Positions 35,301 through 48,620 of a DNA stretch of 64,000 nt are shown here, piece by piece. A program made the translations under genes and the position numbers. The stretch comes from Asterella californica (taxonomy: Eukaryota > Streptophyta > Marchantiopsida > Marchantiales > Aytoniaceae), in assembly GCA_036924285.1 (NCBI GenBank), contig JAYKYS010000015.1, forward strand, positions 6,882,001-6,946,000, given 5' to 3'. Under the pieces are notes generated by a model. That model made no database searches. It saw nothing but the letters and a program-made list of their open reading frames with translations, and was not told where the DNA came from. The number at the start of each line of letters is the position of its first letter. The stretch's first letter is position 1.

Positions 35301-38300
35301 TGGGTCTTCTACGTCTAAAGTAACACTAGTCCGGCAGCGCATTAATTCTACTTGAACCATATGTATGTGCAGGTCACAGCTTTCGGCGGTCATAACATTC
35401 TAGGTCTGCTGAAAAACATCGAAGAGAACCGAAGAAGGTTCACACGCCCACCCTTGGGACCGATTGGTGCTTATGTGGTAATGTACTACGAGTACCTACT
35501 CCACCGCTCGTGTAAGGAGGATTTTAAGCGTCACCACTTACTTAGGGAGCTGACCACATCAGTCTTAAAAGCTAATCGGCATCTGAGTTGAAAATGACGT
35601 TCAAGCATTACTTCAGTTTGTCTGTTTATCTTGCCATACTTATCGCCTGACCGAAACCTACGATATTCTTTTCCGCTCTTCGTGATCGGAGCAAATAGTG
35701 CACTGGGAGCCCTGGAGGGAGACTTTAGCATATTTCATGTTTTACAACATTTACCATTTCCAATTGGGCCTTCGTTTCCAAATTGACGCTGTATAGGTAA
35801 TTTCCATGTCAGTAAGGAACCATTCGAAGGCATACATTGTACGATGCAGTTTAGGTTCTGCCTCTGTCTAGGAAATCTATGCGGTTCCTTCTCCTTCCTC
35901 CTTCCAACTCCCGCTCTTAGTGTAGTCGTAGATCCGTGAGCTTGCGAAGAGAAATGCCAAAGGATTAGTGAAAGTAAAACATGTCGTATGTCAAGCGAGA
36001 CATCATCTCCTTATGTCGAAAACATAAGGAGATGAGGGAGGCGAAGGCAAAAGGAGATGATCCGAGGCAAAGCATAACGAAGGTAAGACCAAAGCCTGTG
36101 TGATGTTCCCGAAACTGAAGAGAAACTCCTGTACCGACAAGGCCCTGCTTCTAACCTCTACCTTCTTCATGGTTCACAATCTGGTGTTCTAAATGTTGGC
36201 TCGAATGCCTCCTGTTTGCTTCTCCAGACGATGTATTCTGTGTTTTCTGTATGTTATGTTTGTCATTTTGTAGATAACTTGCCCTTCATGTTCTCTGTTT
36301 TTCGACTTGTCGCTCTATATTACAGTTATAGCTGCTCTCTCGCTCAGATCGTTAGGCATCGCAATTTGTACTTGTCTTCTGTCTTACAGCTACCGGGGGT
36401 ACCATTTTGGAAATGCGCTTTCCCTACACATTTCCCCTTGGCCCGACCTCGGTTATATACATTCGCTGACTTCTCAAACCAAGTTAGCATACATGGTACC
36501 ACATTTTGTTACTCACTTTGTACTTGCATGGATGGGTTCAAAACTATTTCGGGGTTACCTAATTGTGCGGGCGAAGTTACTGTTTTCTCAGAAAGCTGCT
36601 TTACCCGTGTACCAGTATATATTTCAGTTAAGAATGAAGAACAGGATCCTAGATAAGCCGGAAAAAAATAAACAGTACATCCTGTTCCTGACACCGGGAG
36701 CACTCTCTTCTCTCTTTTCTGGTTTGTTCTTAAGGTTAGTATATCATTAGTGCTCTACATTGTTCTGTGTACTGACCGGTAGATGTCATAAATAAGGCGC
36801 ATCACGTTCTCTCGTTCTCTTTGTTTTCTAGGTTACTGTGTCATTCGCTCGACGTACGCTTCCTTTTCACTGGACGCTCATCTCACTTGTTTGTTTTATC
36901 TAAATATGCATCATCCTTCGTTGGTGTCAGTCGAGGTTAAGACATTATTAAACCCCTTGCTTCCTTCATGTTAGTTACACATTCATTCGGTATGTTACAT
37001 TCTAACATCATGTTGGGTAGGTTCTAGACCTCGGTTTCCTGACGCGTTAGGACGATAAAAGCCATAGAACAGCTTGCACTCCATCTAGTAGAGGTAATCT
37101 GTCCTGTTCCATCTGAGTTCCATCCTGTTTCTTTAGGAAATATGCTGTTTGCTACATATTTTCAGCACTCGGTCCTTCGGTTAACATTTTTCCGCTAAAA
37201 CTTTTTAGTTTATTAATTCCTTCCTTCTCCTAGCTATGTACTTCTCTAGTTTCTGTTTTCAGGGATTACGTTCAAGTGTATGTGAGTAGTTCTTGCACTG
37301 CGCCGCTATTGCCTTGGACCGTGATACATCCGGTTCTCATCCTAAAGCTTCTTTCTTTGGGTTGTGCCAGACGCTTATTGACGAGAGATGGTCCTTAGCT
37401 GTGGAAGTTGCGACCAAGAACTTGTTAGACTCCTTCATCGTTACAAATCAGAAAGATATGCTCCTTCTAAGGCGACTGGCCAATCAGGCCAATTGTCGCA
37501 ACCTGAATATATGTATTTACGACTTCGAACGTCAGCGGTAAGTTGGTTCATGTGATATTTCTCTGTTAACGACTCTTATTACTATGTTTGGCGTATCGCG
37601 TAATACATAGTCATAAAAACCAAGTTGGATTAGGTTTTCTTAGCAGCTCCAGCAAAGGGCGGACAGCTTACACCCCGCATCATCCGCACACAAAATGACA
37701 CAAACTCCGTCATCTGCTTTCTTTGTGATCCTGTGTTTGTATTGGTGCTACTTCTTCTCAGGATAGACCCGTAGCTGCTTTGTTCATACTGTTCTTTCCG
37801 ATAAACTCTCAATGTCATGCAGGTTAAGGCCCGCAGAAGAGCAACTACCGGATCCAAATCTTACTACTGTCATGACTACCTTGCAAACCGACAACGCTAC
37901 TGTCATGAATGTATTTATTGATCAAGTTAGTTGCCTTCATCCTCAGCGTCAGTTTATGATGTTTCCTTGGCGTTCAGTCCCTCACTATAATATTTTATGC
38001 TGCATTCTGTTGCTCCTTGTAACTGCTGTCCTGTTGGTTCTTCGATCAAGCTCACCTTTACACACTAGCAAGATTGTCGTCGCTGATGTCTGAATCACGT
38101 ATCTAAGTGTATCAATACTTCAGATTCATGCACGTACTCAAGTTGGGTTTGTCAGCAATGTAGCATCTAGGAGATGAGATGGTTTTATTGTGAATCTTGC
38201 AAGTACTCTCTGCGATAATTTAACGTGTCAGTGTTGTGGGTCATTTTACATGAAACCCTCATACAACTGTGTCTGTTTATTGCAAGTTCAAGTGTTCCTT

Positions 38301-41300
38301 CGGAGCAATTCGTTGCCCTTCTCTAGCATTTCTTGCTCGTAATCGTAGAGTAATTATCATATGCCCGAAATAATATGCCTTCAGCATCTAATTTCTGGAC
38401 TTCCATTCGCGGTCATAAATTGTAGGGAAGCGCGGAGAGACTTGTACTTGCTGAAGACTACGAATCAGCGAAGTATGTGGCGTTCGGGGGATCAAGAAAC
38501 GTCAAGGAGGTCATCACATCGGACGGAATGCGATTGTATGTATCCGTTGGTATTTGTCAGAGTACTCTCTGTTCTAGTAATGCAGTGATGTTTGACTCCG
38601 TGGTTACTACCTGTAACTGTCAAGAGTTAGGTTGCAAATTTAAACCTTGCCCCAGACGGAGGATAGAGCATGTCTCTAGGGGCTGTAGCGGGGGGGTCTG
38701 CGGTTTCCAGGGAGGCTTCGAGACACGAGCACTGTACTTGGGTCTATGGTACCCTGCAAGGCTGCGATGTGTCTAGCTCCGAAATCTATACAGTTTGATC
38801 TATGATCGCAAGGCAACGGCATGCAAATACAATGAGTGTACTGCTGGTAAAGCTGCCTTTTGATGCTTTGCTTGTCCCCTTAACCAAAGCTGACACTGTG
38901 TTCCTTGGACGCCACAGATATTCAAGGGCAGGTGGCGAAACGACCCTTCCTAAAGAAAGGTGGATACGTGGAGGAAGACTAGGAGTCAGAGTGAATGACC
39001 AGATTCAGCAGGCAGAGGAGCAAGAGAAGGATCTCAGAGAAAGTCTATTACATGTAGAGAACCGGAAACGCTCTTTAGAAGAGGACTGTTTCAGACTTGC
39101 AAGGGATTGTGGTGAATGTAAAGTGAGTTGTTATCTTTGTGAATATCATACTTTTGGTTGATTCCTTTCCTTGTCTAGTCCTTAACAGCTATAAGGAGTG
39201 GATTTATGGCCTATCTTATTAGCTTATTTGGATATGCGCGTGAGTTTCAGTGTGTTCCTTGTGCAAGTGAGGGAGAACAAATGTCTTATTTGTCACTTCC
39301 GTGGACTCTTAATGATGACAACAGAGACGAAGAATCACATCTGAAAGGAGAGTGAAGACATTGGAGTTCACACTACAAGACATGAAATCCAGAGCAGCCT
39401 TAGAGAAGAATGTTGATGCTAATGTTGACGAACTTGAGCTTGAAATTGCTGTAAGTTACAGCTCACTTGTCAGGACATCCTGTACCTTAACACCACAATA
39501 TCACGTTGGTTCCTACAAGTGGAAGTCAAAGAGTCTTCAACCAGATGTGTTTTCAGATGGATAGACCGAAGGGAAATTCCTGTGCAAACAGTGCATCTGC
39601 GGTATAATTGTTGTTGTGCGCCAAGTAAGACTTAATCGCGAAGTACGCATTAATGTCGAGTAAACAGTGCGTGTAGTGTGAGCTGATGGTGTCGTTACTG
39701 TTGTGATTGCATCACATTTAAGTTCAAGCTGTACGTATGGGGACCGACTCTAGAAGTTCTCATCTTTTATTTGGAATCAGAAAACACGTGAAGAGATAGA
39801 GCAAAGGCAAGAAGTTTATAACAAGCTAAACTCCAACTGGGACGAAGCAAAGCAGAGGTCTCTGGATGCGAAGGAACGATTGGAGGCTTTGTCAAGTGAG
39901 CGCTCTTGCTTGACCTGTTGGTGATATGCATTCGCTTCAGTTATATACATTCGCAGTCAGACCTCGGTATATACATTTGCTGACTTCTCAAACCAAGTTA
40001 GCATACATGTTACCAATGTCTTTGGTACCCACTTTGTACTTGCATGGGTTCAGAACTATTTGGGGGTTACCGAAGTGTGCGGGTGAAGCTACGCTTTTCT
40101 CAGAAAGCTGTTTACCCGTGTACCAATATATATTTGCTTAAGTTTAAATTTCATCAAGCCTTGTGCAAGGAGTTTATGCCAGAGAACTCTAAGCTGCTTC
40201 TTCTTCTTCCCTTTTCAGACTCAGCAAGAGGTGACTTTGAGGCTCTGGGAACAGCAGAACAAGACTTGCTCTCTCTACAGGAAGAGTTGAACGACACAGC
40301 TGGTGTAAGTTCATATCAACGTGTCCATGTGATATAAGGTGTTTTGTACATTGTGGAAATTTTCTTCCCTTAATTGGAACTCTTGACCTTTCCTGTTGAA
40401 AGCCCCCAACCCAATCGTCTTCCTCATCTTGAGAAGGTGTGTAGCTTTCAGTAGATCTGGCTGTTAGTTCGGGGACAAAAACATGTCTAATTAGACGTAT
40501 CTTTTCTTCATCATTCTCTGGATTGTCAGGAGGTTCAACACTATCAGCAAGTGATGGACCGGAAAGTAATGGCCGTGATTGCTTCGCAAGAACTGGAGAT
40601 CGCGGACATGCAAAAGCTAGTAGAGGTGAGGCAGTAACCGGATCCTCTGTGAACTGGAGTCCTGGTTTGACGCTCCATTCACCTGCTTCAAACTCGGGGA
40701 TGAAGAATCAGACAGTGACAACGACGTCAAGGAGAAACCCCACCTTCTAATTGATGTGTTTAGACTTCATGGTTCATGACGCCTGCAACATTGCAAGCTC
40801 GTAAACACGCAAGTCTTTCTACCTAAGGTGAAAATTGGTATACTGTAACATGACAGATCACATTACACTGTTGAAAGCATAATCGTGTTCAACCATGTGC
40901 TGAAGGTAAATGCGGGGAAAGCGTCACTTATATGTGCGAGGGAGAAAGTCTCTTCACCAGAGGTCGATAATCTTAAACCTGACCAGCTTAGCACCAAACT
41001 GAACCGCCTTCGAGAGAGGGTTCGTAGAGAACAAGGGTAAGATCACCTGGAGGCTACCTAGTCTTAGGGGTGTTATTCTTCGATACTGATTTTATCTTTG
41101 TTAAGGTCGGGACGTGTTGGTGACCAGTATGTGTAGGGAGTTAGTTGTTTCAACTAAAACCCTTCTGGCAATATCCACTAACGCTGTTAACTTCGATGGC
41201 TTAGAAGCTACAGTAAAGTTATGTGGACAATAGAGATTACGTGTTATTAGGAACATCGTTTGTTAAGTCTCCAACTATTACGATTAGTATGAAGTAGTTA

Positions 41301-43630
41301 TTCATGCTAAGTCGGTATTGCTGTTTTTGCAGTGGCAGCGATACACTGGAGCAGTTGAAAAAGAAGGGGAACAAAATAAGGAGGCGGTTGCAGTCAAAGG
41401 AAGAAATGTTCCATGGTTTGAAAGAAAAATTGGAAGTAAGCACCATAGCCGCTGTTGTCGCTTCGCAAACTTGATATTCAGATGGTCACGGGAATTCAAA
41501 GGAGTAGATAACAGACTTGCCACAGATTATACTAGAGAACTAGCTGGTACTCCATTATGTTTATGGCGTGATGTGTTTACCCGCAGAGAGCACGTCAATT
41601 CTCTGAAGTGTTATCAAACCTTAATACTGCTAACTTGTTACTTCAAACGATACAGACTCTAGTGGAAGGACTAGGTAAACGAAAGAAAAAGTTCGACAGA
41701 AATGCCCAGCACCAGAAACGGGATCTCACTTGGCAGTAAGTTCTCATCCTCCCAGTATTCTCTGGCCTTCATTGCTTAAAAGCAGACCCGTATGTTCTGC
41801 GGGTTTCATTTATTCTACATGTAGCCAAGTGCTGCATTTCTACAAGGATTCTAGTTTGCGAGATTGAAGTCCAGAGAAATAGAATGAGGGGTGCGTCGGG
41901 TAACATGAAGAATACTTGACATCTGTACATTTGGGCGGCAGGTTCAATGCACACCTGCGGAAGAAAGGATTCAGCGGTAAAGTTAATGTTGATTATCAGA
42001 TGCGATCTCTGACACTTCATGTAAGATCTTGTCCATGCTTCTCAGCTTTCTTCATGATTTGATTAAATGTGTGTTAAGATTCCAAGGGGGAATGCTGAAT
42101 GCCGTATCTTTGTGTTTCTGCTCGGCTACCTTTGTTTCCGTTGGCCAAGTACTTATAGTGAGTAGTGGAACCCATTGGTCATGCGACTGCACAACCGATC
42201 ACCTTTGACGTGACGATGGTCGTATCGAGGGTTCAAGTAGAGCTGAATATCCTGCAGTTTAGGTAACTGTTATGTCCTTGCTGATCCGTGTCGAAGAAAA
42301 TCAGGTGACGATGCCCCAAGACGAGTCACATACATCCGTGCAAGACACTCGGGCTCTTTCCGGTAAACACTTTGGTTATAACGTCTGCAGATACTTTTAG
42401 GTCCTGAACTGAGAGAAGGCTCTATTATTGTGCAGTAACGGAACACATGCACAACTTAGCATGATCTTTGTGTTCAGGAGTAGTTCTGGAGTGGATTCAG
42501 AACATTAGTTTCTCAGTTTCCAGAAGAATGGTGACCTGGGTATGTTACGCAGCTGCTGGTACAGTTCTGAGTGAGGATCGACCGTTCTTTGCGTTTGAGG
42601 GAACTGCATTGGGTTACCGTAAAAGATGTGATGACAGAAGTGTGACGCTTGCTTTCCTACCCCTATGCAGGTGGTGAGAGATCATATTCCACCTTAGCCT
42701 TCGCCCTAGCGGTGCATGGGATGACTGAAGCTCCGTTTCGGGCGATGGATGAGTTCGATATCTTTATGGTGAGTTCGATTGATCCCCATCATGGGTGTGG
42801 ATCAGGTTATGTAGCCGAATGTGTCTAGGTCCATAAAGTAAATGGCTTGTTTGGACCGACTCTGTGTCTTGCATGCAGCACGTCGCATCTGTATCCTTTT
42901 ATGTTTTCGTGAGCGGTTAGGCTCGGTTTGGTTGGAAACTCATTCTGGAAGAAGAGACTGGAAGGATACATTATCGAATCACCTGGTGCAGAATGCATAT
43001 CTTCTGTATTGTGGATGCGTTTCAAGATTTCATCTTGATGAGGTAACTCGTGAAAGATCCTGGCGTTTAACCAGGATTTCTGTTCTTTTCCGCTCAGCAG
43101 AGTCATAATATAATAATTTTTCTCTTTTGCAGGATCCCGTGAGTAGAAAGATTAGTCTGGATTCCGTGGTCAAGTTCGCCAAAGAGGAGGGCTCGCAGTG
43201 GATTCTGATTACTCCTCATGATATAAGGTGCGTCCTTTTCTTATGAGTCCTGAACTCCAGCGTCCTGTGGACTGTTTCCTGACTGTTTCCCGCTTTCGAC
43301 TTGTTACCTGTTCTACCTCGGTAATTGTTATAATAGTTAGAGTTCTAATTGTCTTGACTAGGAATTGTGTTCGTAGCTGGGTCGTAAGGAGTAGTGGGCA
43401 CAAAGTTTAACCTTTCGTTGGCCCAGGACTAGCCACACAGCATAGTCGAGGTTCTCGGTAATTTTCTCCAGGCTGTAGGAGTCATGCTCGGACGTCGAAC
43501 TCGGTGTACAGCATGGTCACTCCATAGTTCCCATTGCTCTAACTTCTAACGTGATCACATTTCTTGGTGCAGTATGGTCGAGGCTTCTTCCGAGGTGAAG
43601 AAGCAAATAATGCCGGCTCCAAGGCCCTGA
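29395..43630 (+). CDS. SMC6: SMC6, structural maintenance of chromosomes protein 6
   Basis: SMC6 is the ATPase partner of SMC5 in the nuclear SMC5/6 complex, which acts in recombination repair and replication-fork stability. Exons by eye: 29395-29617, 29775-29880, 30142-30275, 30321-30475, 30726-30812, 30992-31312, 31592-31711, 31807-31941, 32246-32322, 34525-34600, 34835-34909, 35373-35477, 37371-37537, 37823-37925, 38426-38535, 38918-39122, 39325-39450, 39781-39895, 40219-40304, 40530-40625, 40906-41036, 41333-41435, 41587-41735, 41942-42020, 42305-42362, 42671-42768, 43133-43227, 43573-43630. All junctions keep phase; the sum is 3,393 nt, 1,130 residues. Walker A GQNGSGKS is split by intron 1 (residues about 71-78). 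A coiled coil with KKLAWSWVY follows, then the hinge (about 504-733, VTAFGG, RPPLGPIG). Signature LSGGERSYSTL (about 1046) and Walker B FRAMDEFD (about 1070) come near the C-terminus, which ends KKQIMPAPRP. The start ATG is the first after an in-frame TGA. The 45-nt intron after exon 3 is too short; donor 30259, microexon 30332-30353 and exon 30420-30475 would give 1,099 residues. Confidence 0.95.
32729..34380. repeat. Duplicated repeat modules within SMC6 intron 9
   Basis: Intron 9 (32323-34524, 2.2 kb) is swollen by repeats. CACCTACTC..TACCTAA and GCATCAGTGATGGAC occur at 32,730 and 33,682. CTATACTAGAG..TGGTCCTTGA with TCTGCCATTCTC.ACGTATGAA occurs at 32,888, 34,192 and 34,321. CTGGAAATGTGCTTCG..CTACAC, ending in a GGTTA.A(T)A..ATTCGCT word, occurs at 33,212 and 34,047. 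All are in the same orientation. No protein is encoded. They look like diverged non-autonomous elements or an old tandem duplication. Confidence 0.75.
36004..36034. repeat. Perfect 13-bp fold-back, 5-nt loop, in SMC6 intron 12
   Basis: CATCTCCTTATGT and ACATAAGGAGATG face each other around CGAAA. The stem is a short perfect hairpin. It is far from both splice sites of intron 12. Confidence 0.75.
36102..36640. repeat. Interspersed repeat copy in SMC6 intron 12
   Basis: The start (GATGTTCCCGAAACTGAAG with ACTCCTG.ACCGA.AAGGCCCTG) matches 33,467-33,510 in intron 9. The later part (TTGGAAATGCGCTT, CCTCGGTTATATACATTCGC, CAAGTTAGCATACATG, TTGTGCGGGCGAAG) matches copies in intron 9, intron 18 and the 3' flank. 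Orientation is the same in all. The repeat is non-coding and of unknown class. Confidence 0.7.
39926..40145. repeat. Interspersed repeat copy in SMC6 intron 18
   Basis: This copy shares TTCTCAAACCAAGTTAGCAT, GGGTTCAGAACTATTTGGGG and CGTGTACCA.TATATATTT with the intron 12 copy. It fills most of intron 18, starting about 30 bp after the donor and ending about 75 bp before the acceptor. The flanking exons are intact, so splicing across it is presumably tolerated. Confidence 0.75.
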
Positions 43631-46020
43631 TCGGATGGAGGAGTTGCTTATTGACGCCTTCGAGGGATATGAACACCCAGTTCGTTCCATGTCTTTTGGT
43701 CAGCGTCACTCATGGGGAACACAAAGCTTCCCCTGGAGCCACTTCATGCTGTCACTGGACACGACGACACAGAGAACGGATCTAGAGACGGGGTGTCACC
43801 TTAGACCATCAATTCCGGCATCTGAAAAGTCGCCGGTGGAAAGCGTAGGAACAGGATACGCTGGATTTTTAGGGTATAATGCGGCAAGTGAATAGGAGAT
43901 GATTCGTACCTGGACATGGCATAGATACAGAACAAAGAAGGAGCCGGCATTCGGTCCCCATCAATGACATCCATATCTCCACCGCCTGCTTCGGCATTTT
44001 GGCTCAAGCCGATCATGGTGACCTTTGTTTCTCTCCCCGCACGCACAGATCAAATGATCCGGATCATTTGGAATGGACTGTTGTAAATTATGTATGTTTA
44101 GACAACTTATTAATCGATGCCAGTTTCATCCACAATCTCGTGGGTTTAGCCCGCGTACGAATGTGTTTATGAGAGTGGACTGTACTTACATTATCTCTCC
44201 TGGCCTCGAAACACCGTGTCCTTGTCTTCTTGTTCTGGTGCTGACGCAGGACCATGCCCAAAAGCTCAGCTTGTGGGTTCAGTCCTCAAGAAGCTTAGTT
44301 CAGGAGGATATGTCCTTCCAGCCATATTTTCCTTAATTGAGCTGTTGTGGGACCGATCGAGAGGTAACATTACCTGGACTGGATACACCCACGATGTTTG
44401 CTTGCTCAAGTCGTGGAACTTCGACACCTGTCCTTGCGAATGTACATACCAAGCTACTGTATTTGGACTCAAAGCCAAACTTGAGGAAGCCTGGTTTGGG
44501 TGGTTGTGCTTCTGGTGATAGTCCAATATGTCGTTCTGACCAACAAGCTCAACTACTTGTTGTGCACAGGTTTACGGTATTGTACTATCAATGAAGCGTT
44601 CGTCTCCTTCATCGGCCACAATTTCCATCGCTGTCTGCAGTAGATTTTGTTTCCGTTTGGATAGCTTGAAAACCAACGAGAAATGTCTGCAGTTGAGGGT
44701 CAACACTCCACCCAGGGCTTGCGAAGCGAAGTTTGGCTTAGCTCTGATTGTTATAGTACACTTTTGGTCAGATATTTGGTTTCTATCTGCTTCGTACTCG
44801 CCAGCAATTTCCTAAGTTAACTTTTACTTCAACCAGATTTGACATGGAACAACAATATAATGTCGAGTTGCAATCACGGTGCCGAAAACAGGCAGCCATG
44901 TGTACACATTATCAACTCGATCGGCAAATATCCACCCTGGTGTACGGTGTCAGCGAATGTTTGCACTTTTAGATAAATGCATCCGAGTAACGTCGTTAGA
45001 TAAGTGCACCGGAGTAACGCAGTGGTCCATATTTTGTTTCCAAAATATGGACCACTGCGTTTAATCTCATAGTCTCCACTGCGTTTAATCTGCAGTTAAT
45101 GAGAATGGGCACTTGATCATTTTCATGCAATTTTTCATGGAATTTCATTTCGCCGTGCATTAATATAGCCAGTGAACTTATGCTTGATGCACTTGTGCCT
45201 CGTGCCCTTATCCGGAGTCGACTGTATGTAATGTAGTAAAATAAAGTAGAACACAGCGTGATATGGCTGACAGCACATCCCTTTCGCTCACTTCTCGAAT
45301 GAACTGCAGGAATGAAGGATGAAATGAGGTCGGAGAGACGTACTAGGTGAACCTATGGATAGAGCGCTTAATTTACTCCGAGCATTCAACTCGTGGAATG
45401 GAGGTGAGAAGGCAAATTTCTTATAGGTAACTTATAGTGTGCAATTCATGTGAACCTCATTATCTTCTCAACATTCATGAAATTCAGAGGTAGGAGCGAG
45501 GCTTGCGCTTCTGTAATTAGCGGCCTATGCATGTCATGCAATCACTTGCATTTGCAATCTGTTATAAATATGTTTCCCACGTATGGATTTATTAAGTAGT
45601 AAGTAGTGCTCGGATTGATTTATTACTACTGTAGATAGATGCATGAGTGAGTTCTTGTTTCTGCTCCTCAGTGCCTTTTCTACTGTTGCAAAAGTTCATT
45701 TGGGATAAATAAAAAACTCAACAGTAATCTACACATAAAACAAACCCCTAGTACTACTTACGTATTTCTTGAGTTTCTTTAATACTAAATAATAAATAGT
45801 CCTCAGACATTCGATTATTCTCACGTCTCAGTTAAGTTATTCTCAAGTCTCAGTTATTCTCACGTCTCGGTATTAAGTGATTTGGAATGAATTCTCTTTA
45901 AATTCCGAATATATGTGTTTATATCATAGTAGTGTTTGCTGGTTCTGACCTTAATCCCTACCTCATGCCTCAAGATTAGTCCAACCACATATTGGATCAA
46001 TTTTTTGTTCTAAAGGAACC
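43631..46020. other. 3' flank of SMC6, no further gene
   Basis: After the SMC6 stop no frame shows a recognisable domain. The frames at 43635-44815 are mutually overlapping and have no conserved motif. The SMC6 3' untranslated region must begin here, but a cleavage site is not evident. The stretch 45,780-45,870 has a TCTCAGTTA.TCTCA.GTCT repeat of about 15-20 bp. Confidence 0.45.
45016..45061. repeat. Perfect 21-bp inverted repeat with 4-nt loop
   Basis: The two arms, 45016-45036 and 45041-45061, are exact reverse complements around TTTC. An ACTGCGTTTAATCT word repeats directly after it (45,052 and 45,077). Such a palindrome with a tiny loop is not a terminator in a plant context. It may be a fold-back from template switching or a small hairpin element. 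Confidence 0.9.
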
Positions 46021-46039
46021 AACCCTTTCACATATATAT

Positions 46040-46540
46040 GTTAACTATGATCGCTGTTAACTTCTCACACCAAGTTAGCATACATTTACAACCTCTCTTT
46101 CTAGTTCTGCGATAAGTCGATTATGAAAACTGGAAAAGAAGAGAGAAATTTTGTAGCATAATGTAGTTTGTCGTAATATCAAACTGTTAAGAAGAGAAAG
46201 AGAGTGCGAAGCCCGGAAAAGAGAAAAGATGGATGGATCGTTAACACTTACCAGCAAAGCTATTTATTCATCACAAGCAAAGCTATTTATTATTTATTTT
46301 GTTTGTGTTTTCTTAGTTCAATATTTTTTCAGCATGGAAATTATTCAATCGAATGTAATACCCTGAATAGGGGAGGAATTTTACCCTCGTTCTGAACAAG
46401 GTAAGGCCATTAGCTGCATGCTAGGGTCCTTACCTTGTACTTCCTTAGGTTCACAACTATTTGGGGTTATTTAATTGTGTGGGCGAAGTTAGTGTTCCTT
46501 CGTGAACTGCTTTTCTCAGGTGCGGAATATATATATGAAT
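46040..46540. repeat. Interspersed repeat copy in the SMC6 3' flank, split
   Basis: TTCTCACACCAAGTTAGCAT (46,063) and the block GGTTCACAACTATTTGGGGT...TTGTGTGGGCGAAGTTA (46,449-46,490) with a TATATAT end match the repeats in SMC6 introns 12 and 18. About 360 bp of other AT-rich DNA separates the two parts. Confidence 0.65.
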
Positions 46541-48589
46541 AAGAGGACAACTTGTGGCTACTAATTTCGGATTCAATCTTTCTACTTTCTAAGTAGTATG
46601 AAGGTGGTAATATCCTTAAAAATATAAAATATAAGAAGAAAGATCTTCAGAGTAAATGATATGGTATCAGTTTTCACATTTAGACATAAGGTAATTTCCA
46701 ACTTGTGCCGTCTAAGGAAACTTCCTTTCCGGCCCAGGCGGTCTCGTTAAACGAAGTTGGTCCACTTCCTTCCAAAGCGACCAAAAATGTAAAGATTTTC
46801 ATATCTAAGTAAAACATGTATGTAAAGTAGAGAAATTTATCCCTATATCAAGTTAGATCTCTCATCTGTTAAACAGCATACTTAATATATACAAGAGTCT
46901 AGAGATTTGTTCATAAAAGACAACGTAGAGAGCTATCATCATTCATCAAAGATTTGCAGTCCACTCATCTGAATCTGAATCGTATCCCAAGGAGGTGGTG
47001 TTTTTACTGGGGGGTCGAAGTGCCGAAGAGGGTGAATTTTATTTCTTGGTTCGAAGTGCTGTCCACATATTAAGCATCACGTGGGCATGGCCAGGATCCA
47101 TCCAGAATCGACAGATCGTGAAAACCAGAAAGGAAGGAGGGATTTTTTGTCTTGTAATATATCTTGCCGTATTATAGAGTTAAACTCCTAGTTTGAGTTA
47201 TCAACCGAACAAAAAGCTGACGTGACATTATACCAAGCAACTCTGTCGAATATTCAATATTAGGGTTTTCCGTTCAGCACGCGGTTACCTTTTGTATCAC
47301 AGAAATATTTTCGCCTCAAATATTGTCTACAGCAGAGAGTTTAGAGAAACCCGAAAAAAGGAAGTATTTAGATCCAGATAAATCGCTCACACAATTCCAC
47401 TGCAAGCGTAGTTCTTTGTTTACAAAAGTATGTGAGTATTGAATTGATATATAATCAAATATAATGAAATAAATAATAAATAAATAAATAAACTTATTAA
47501 ATTATATATAATTAAATGAAGATTTTCCAAAACCATTAGTTATATATATTCATGATAGTAATTTCTACGATGCTACTTGGGACATGCTCATGTAAAGAGG
47601 CAAGTCTTCCATCGCCATGAGTCACACGCTGTATTATCTGTTCTGCTTGTATCTGCTTTAAGTTCGCAAAATTTTCGGAATGGGAGTCCAGAGGGCATGA
47701 CGAAATATGCATGCAACGTGCACTTCTGGGCAAGGAGAAAAAGACAATGTTCAGAAAATTATCATCAACCATTGGCCAGCAACCAGCTTAGTGTTTACTG
47801 AAAACCTTAGTGCTAGGATGAACTGAACGTTATTTAGAAGAAACTTCCAGAAAAAGCTAAACGTTGATTTTAGAATAAACTGACAATATAGCTAAAAATA
47901 AAATTCTAAAATAAAATTATTTCAAACAATTTTCTGTTACGTGAAATATACATATGTTACGAAAAGAAGTAAAATCCATAAGTAAAGTAAAGCACTCCCA
48001 TGATGCAATAAAAAAATGAGTTTATGAGTCATTAAATCTCATAAAAGAATTTTTTAATTTATATTTTAACCCTTCTAAAAAATCAAATTAAAATTAAAAT
48101 GCATGCATATTTGCCTTCTTCCAAACTTGGAAGAGGGTGAATGTGCATGCCTAACAAATAGTGCCTAGTAGAGATTCTTCCCGTTCAACCCTTTAGTTCT
48201 GATTTCCTGGCTTTACAGTTCCCATTTCGGCCGTCATTCGGTTCTTTTCATCATCAGCAGCTGCGCATATTGTTTCTAGACTCTGGAGTCTGAACTGACG
48301 CAGAAATTTCCGACAAATACGACAAGAGCAGATCCGCCACGGATCTTAATGCTTCGTCTCTTCTCGGACTCTCTCAGTCAGCATATTCTCACCCCGATGA
48401 TGTACGAGTGACCCAGAATTTCCTCATAACTCCACACTGAACGAGGTCGTTCATCACTCACAAACAGCGCTAGCCAGCAACAAACTCTACACTGGCATGG
48501 ATGGGAGGCCTTCATTTCATTTAGGGACCCGGAGGAATTCGATGGAGCATAACAGAATGAGGTTGTCACTTCTGTGGATAATATCGTTG

Positions 48590-48620
48590 GAGCTTAAACC
48601 TTCACTGAAGGCTTAAGCTC
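48590..48620. repeat. Imperfect hairpin, stem about 15 bp
   Basis: GAGCTTAA and TTAAGCTC, with an inner pair CCTTCA/TGAAGG, form a stem with one mismatch and a one-base loop. Confidence 0.65.

Noticed and set aside
44073..44815. Possible gene after SMC6 (several frames of 74-100 codons)
   Set aside because: The frames overlap each other on both strands, none has a conserved motif and no plausible exon chain could be built.
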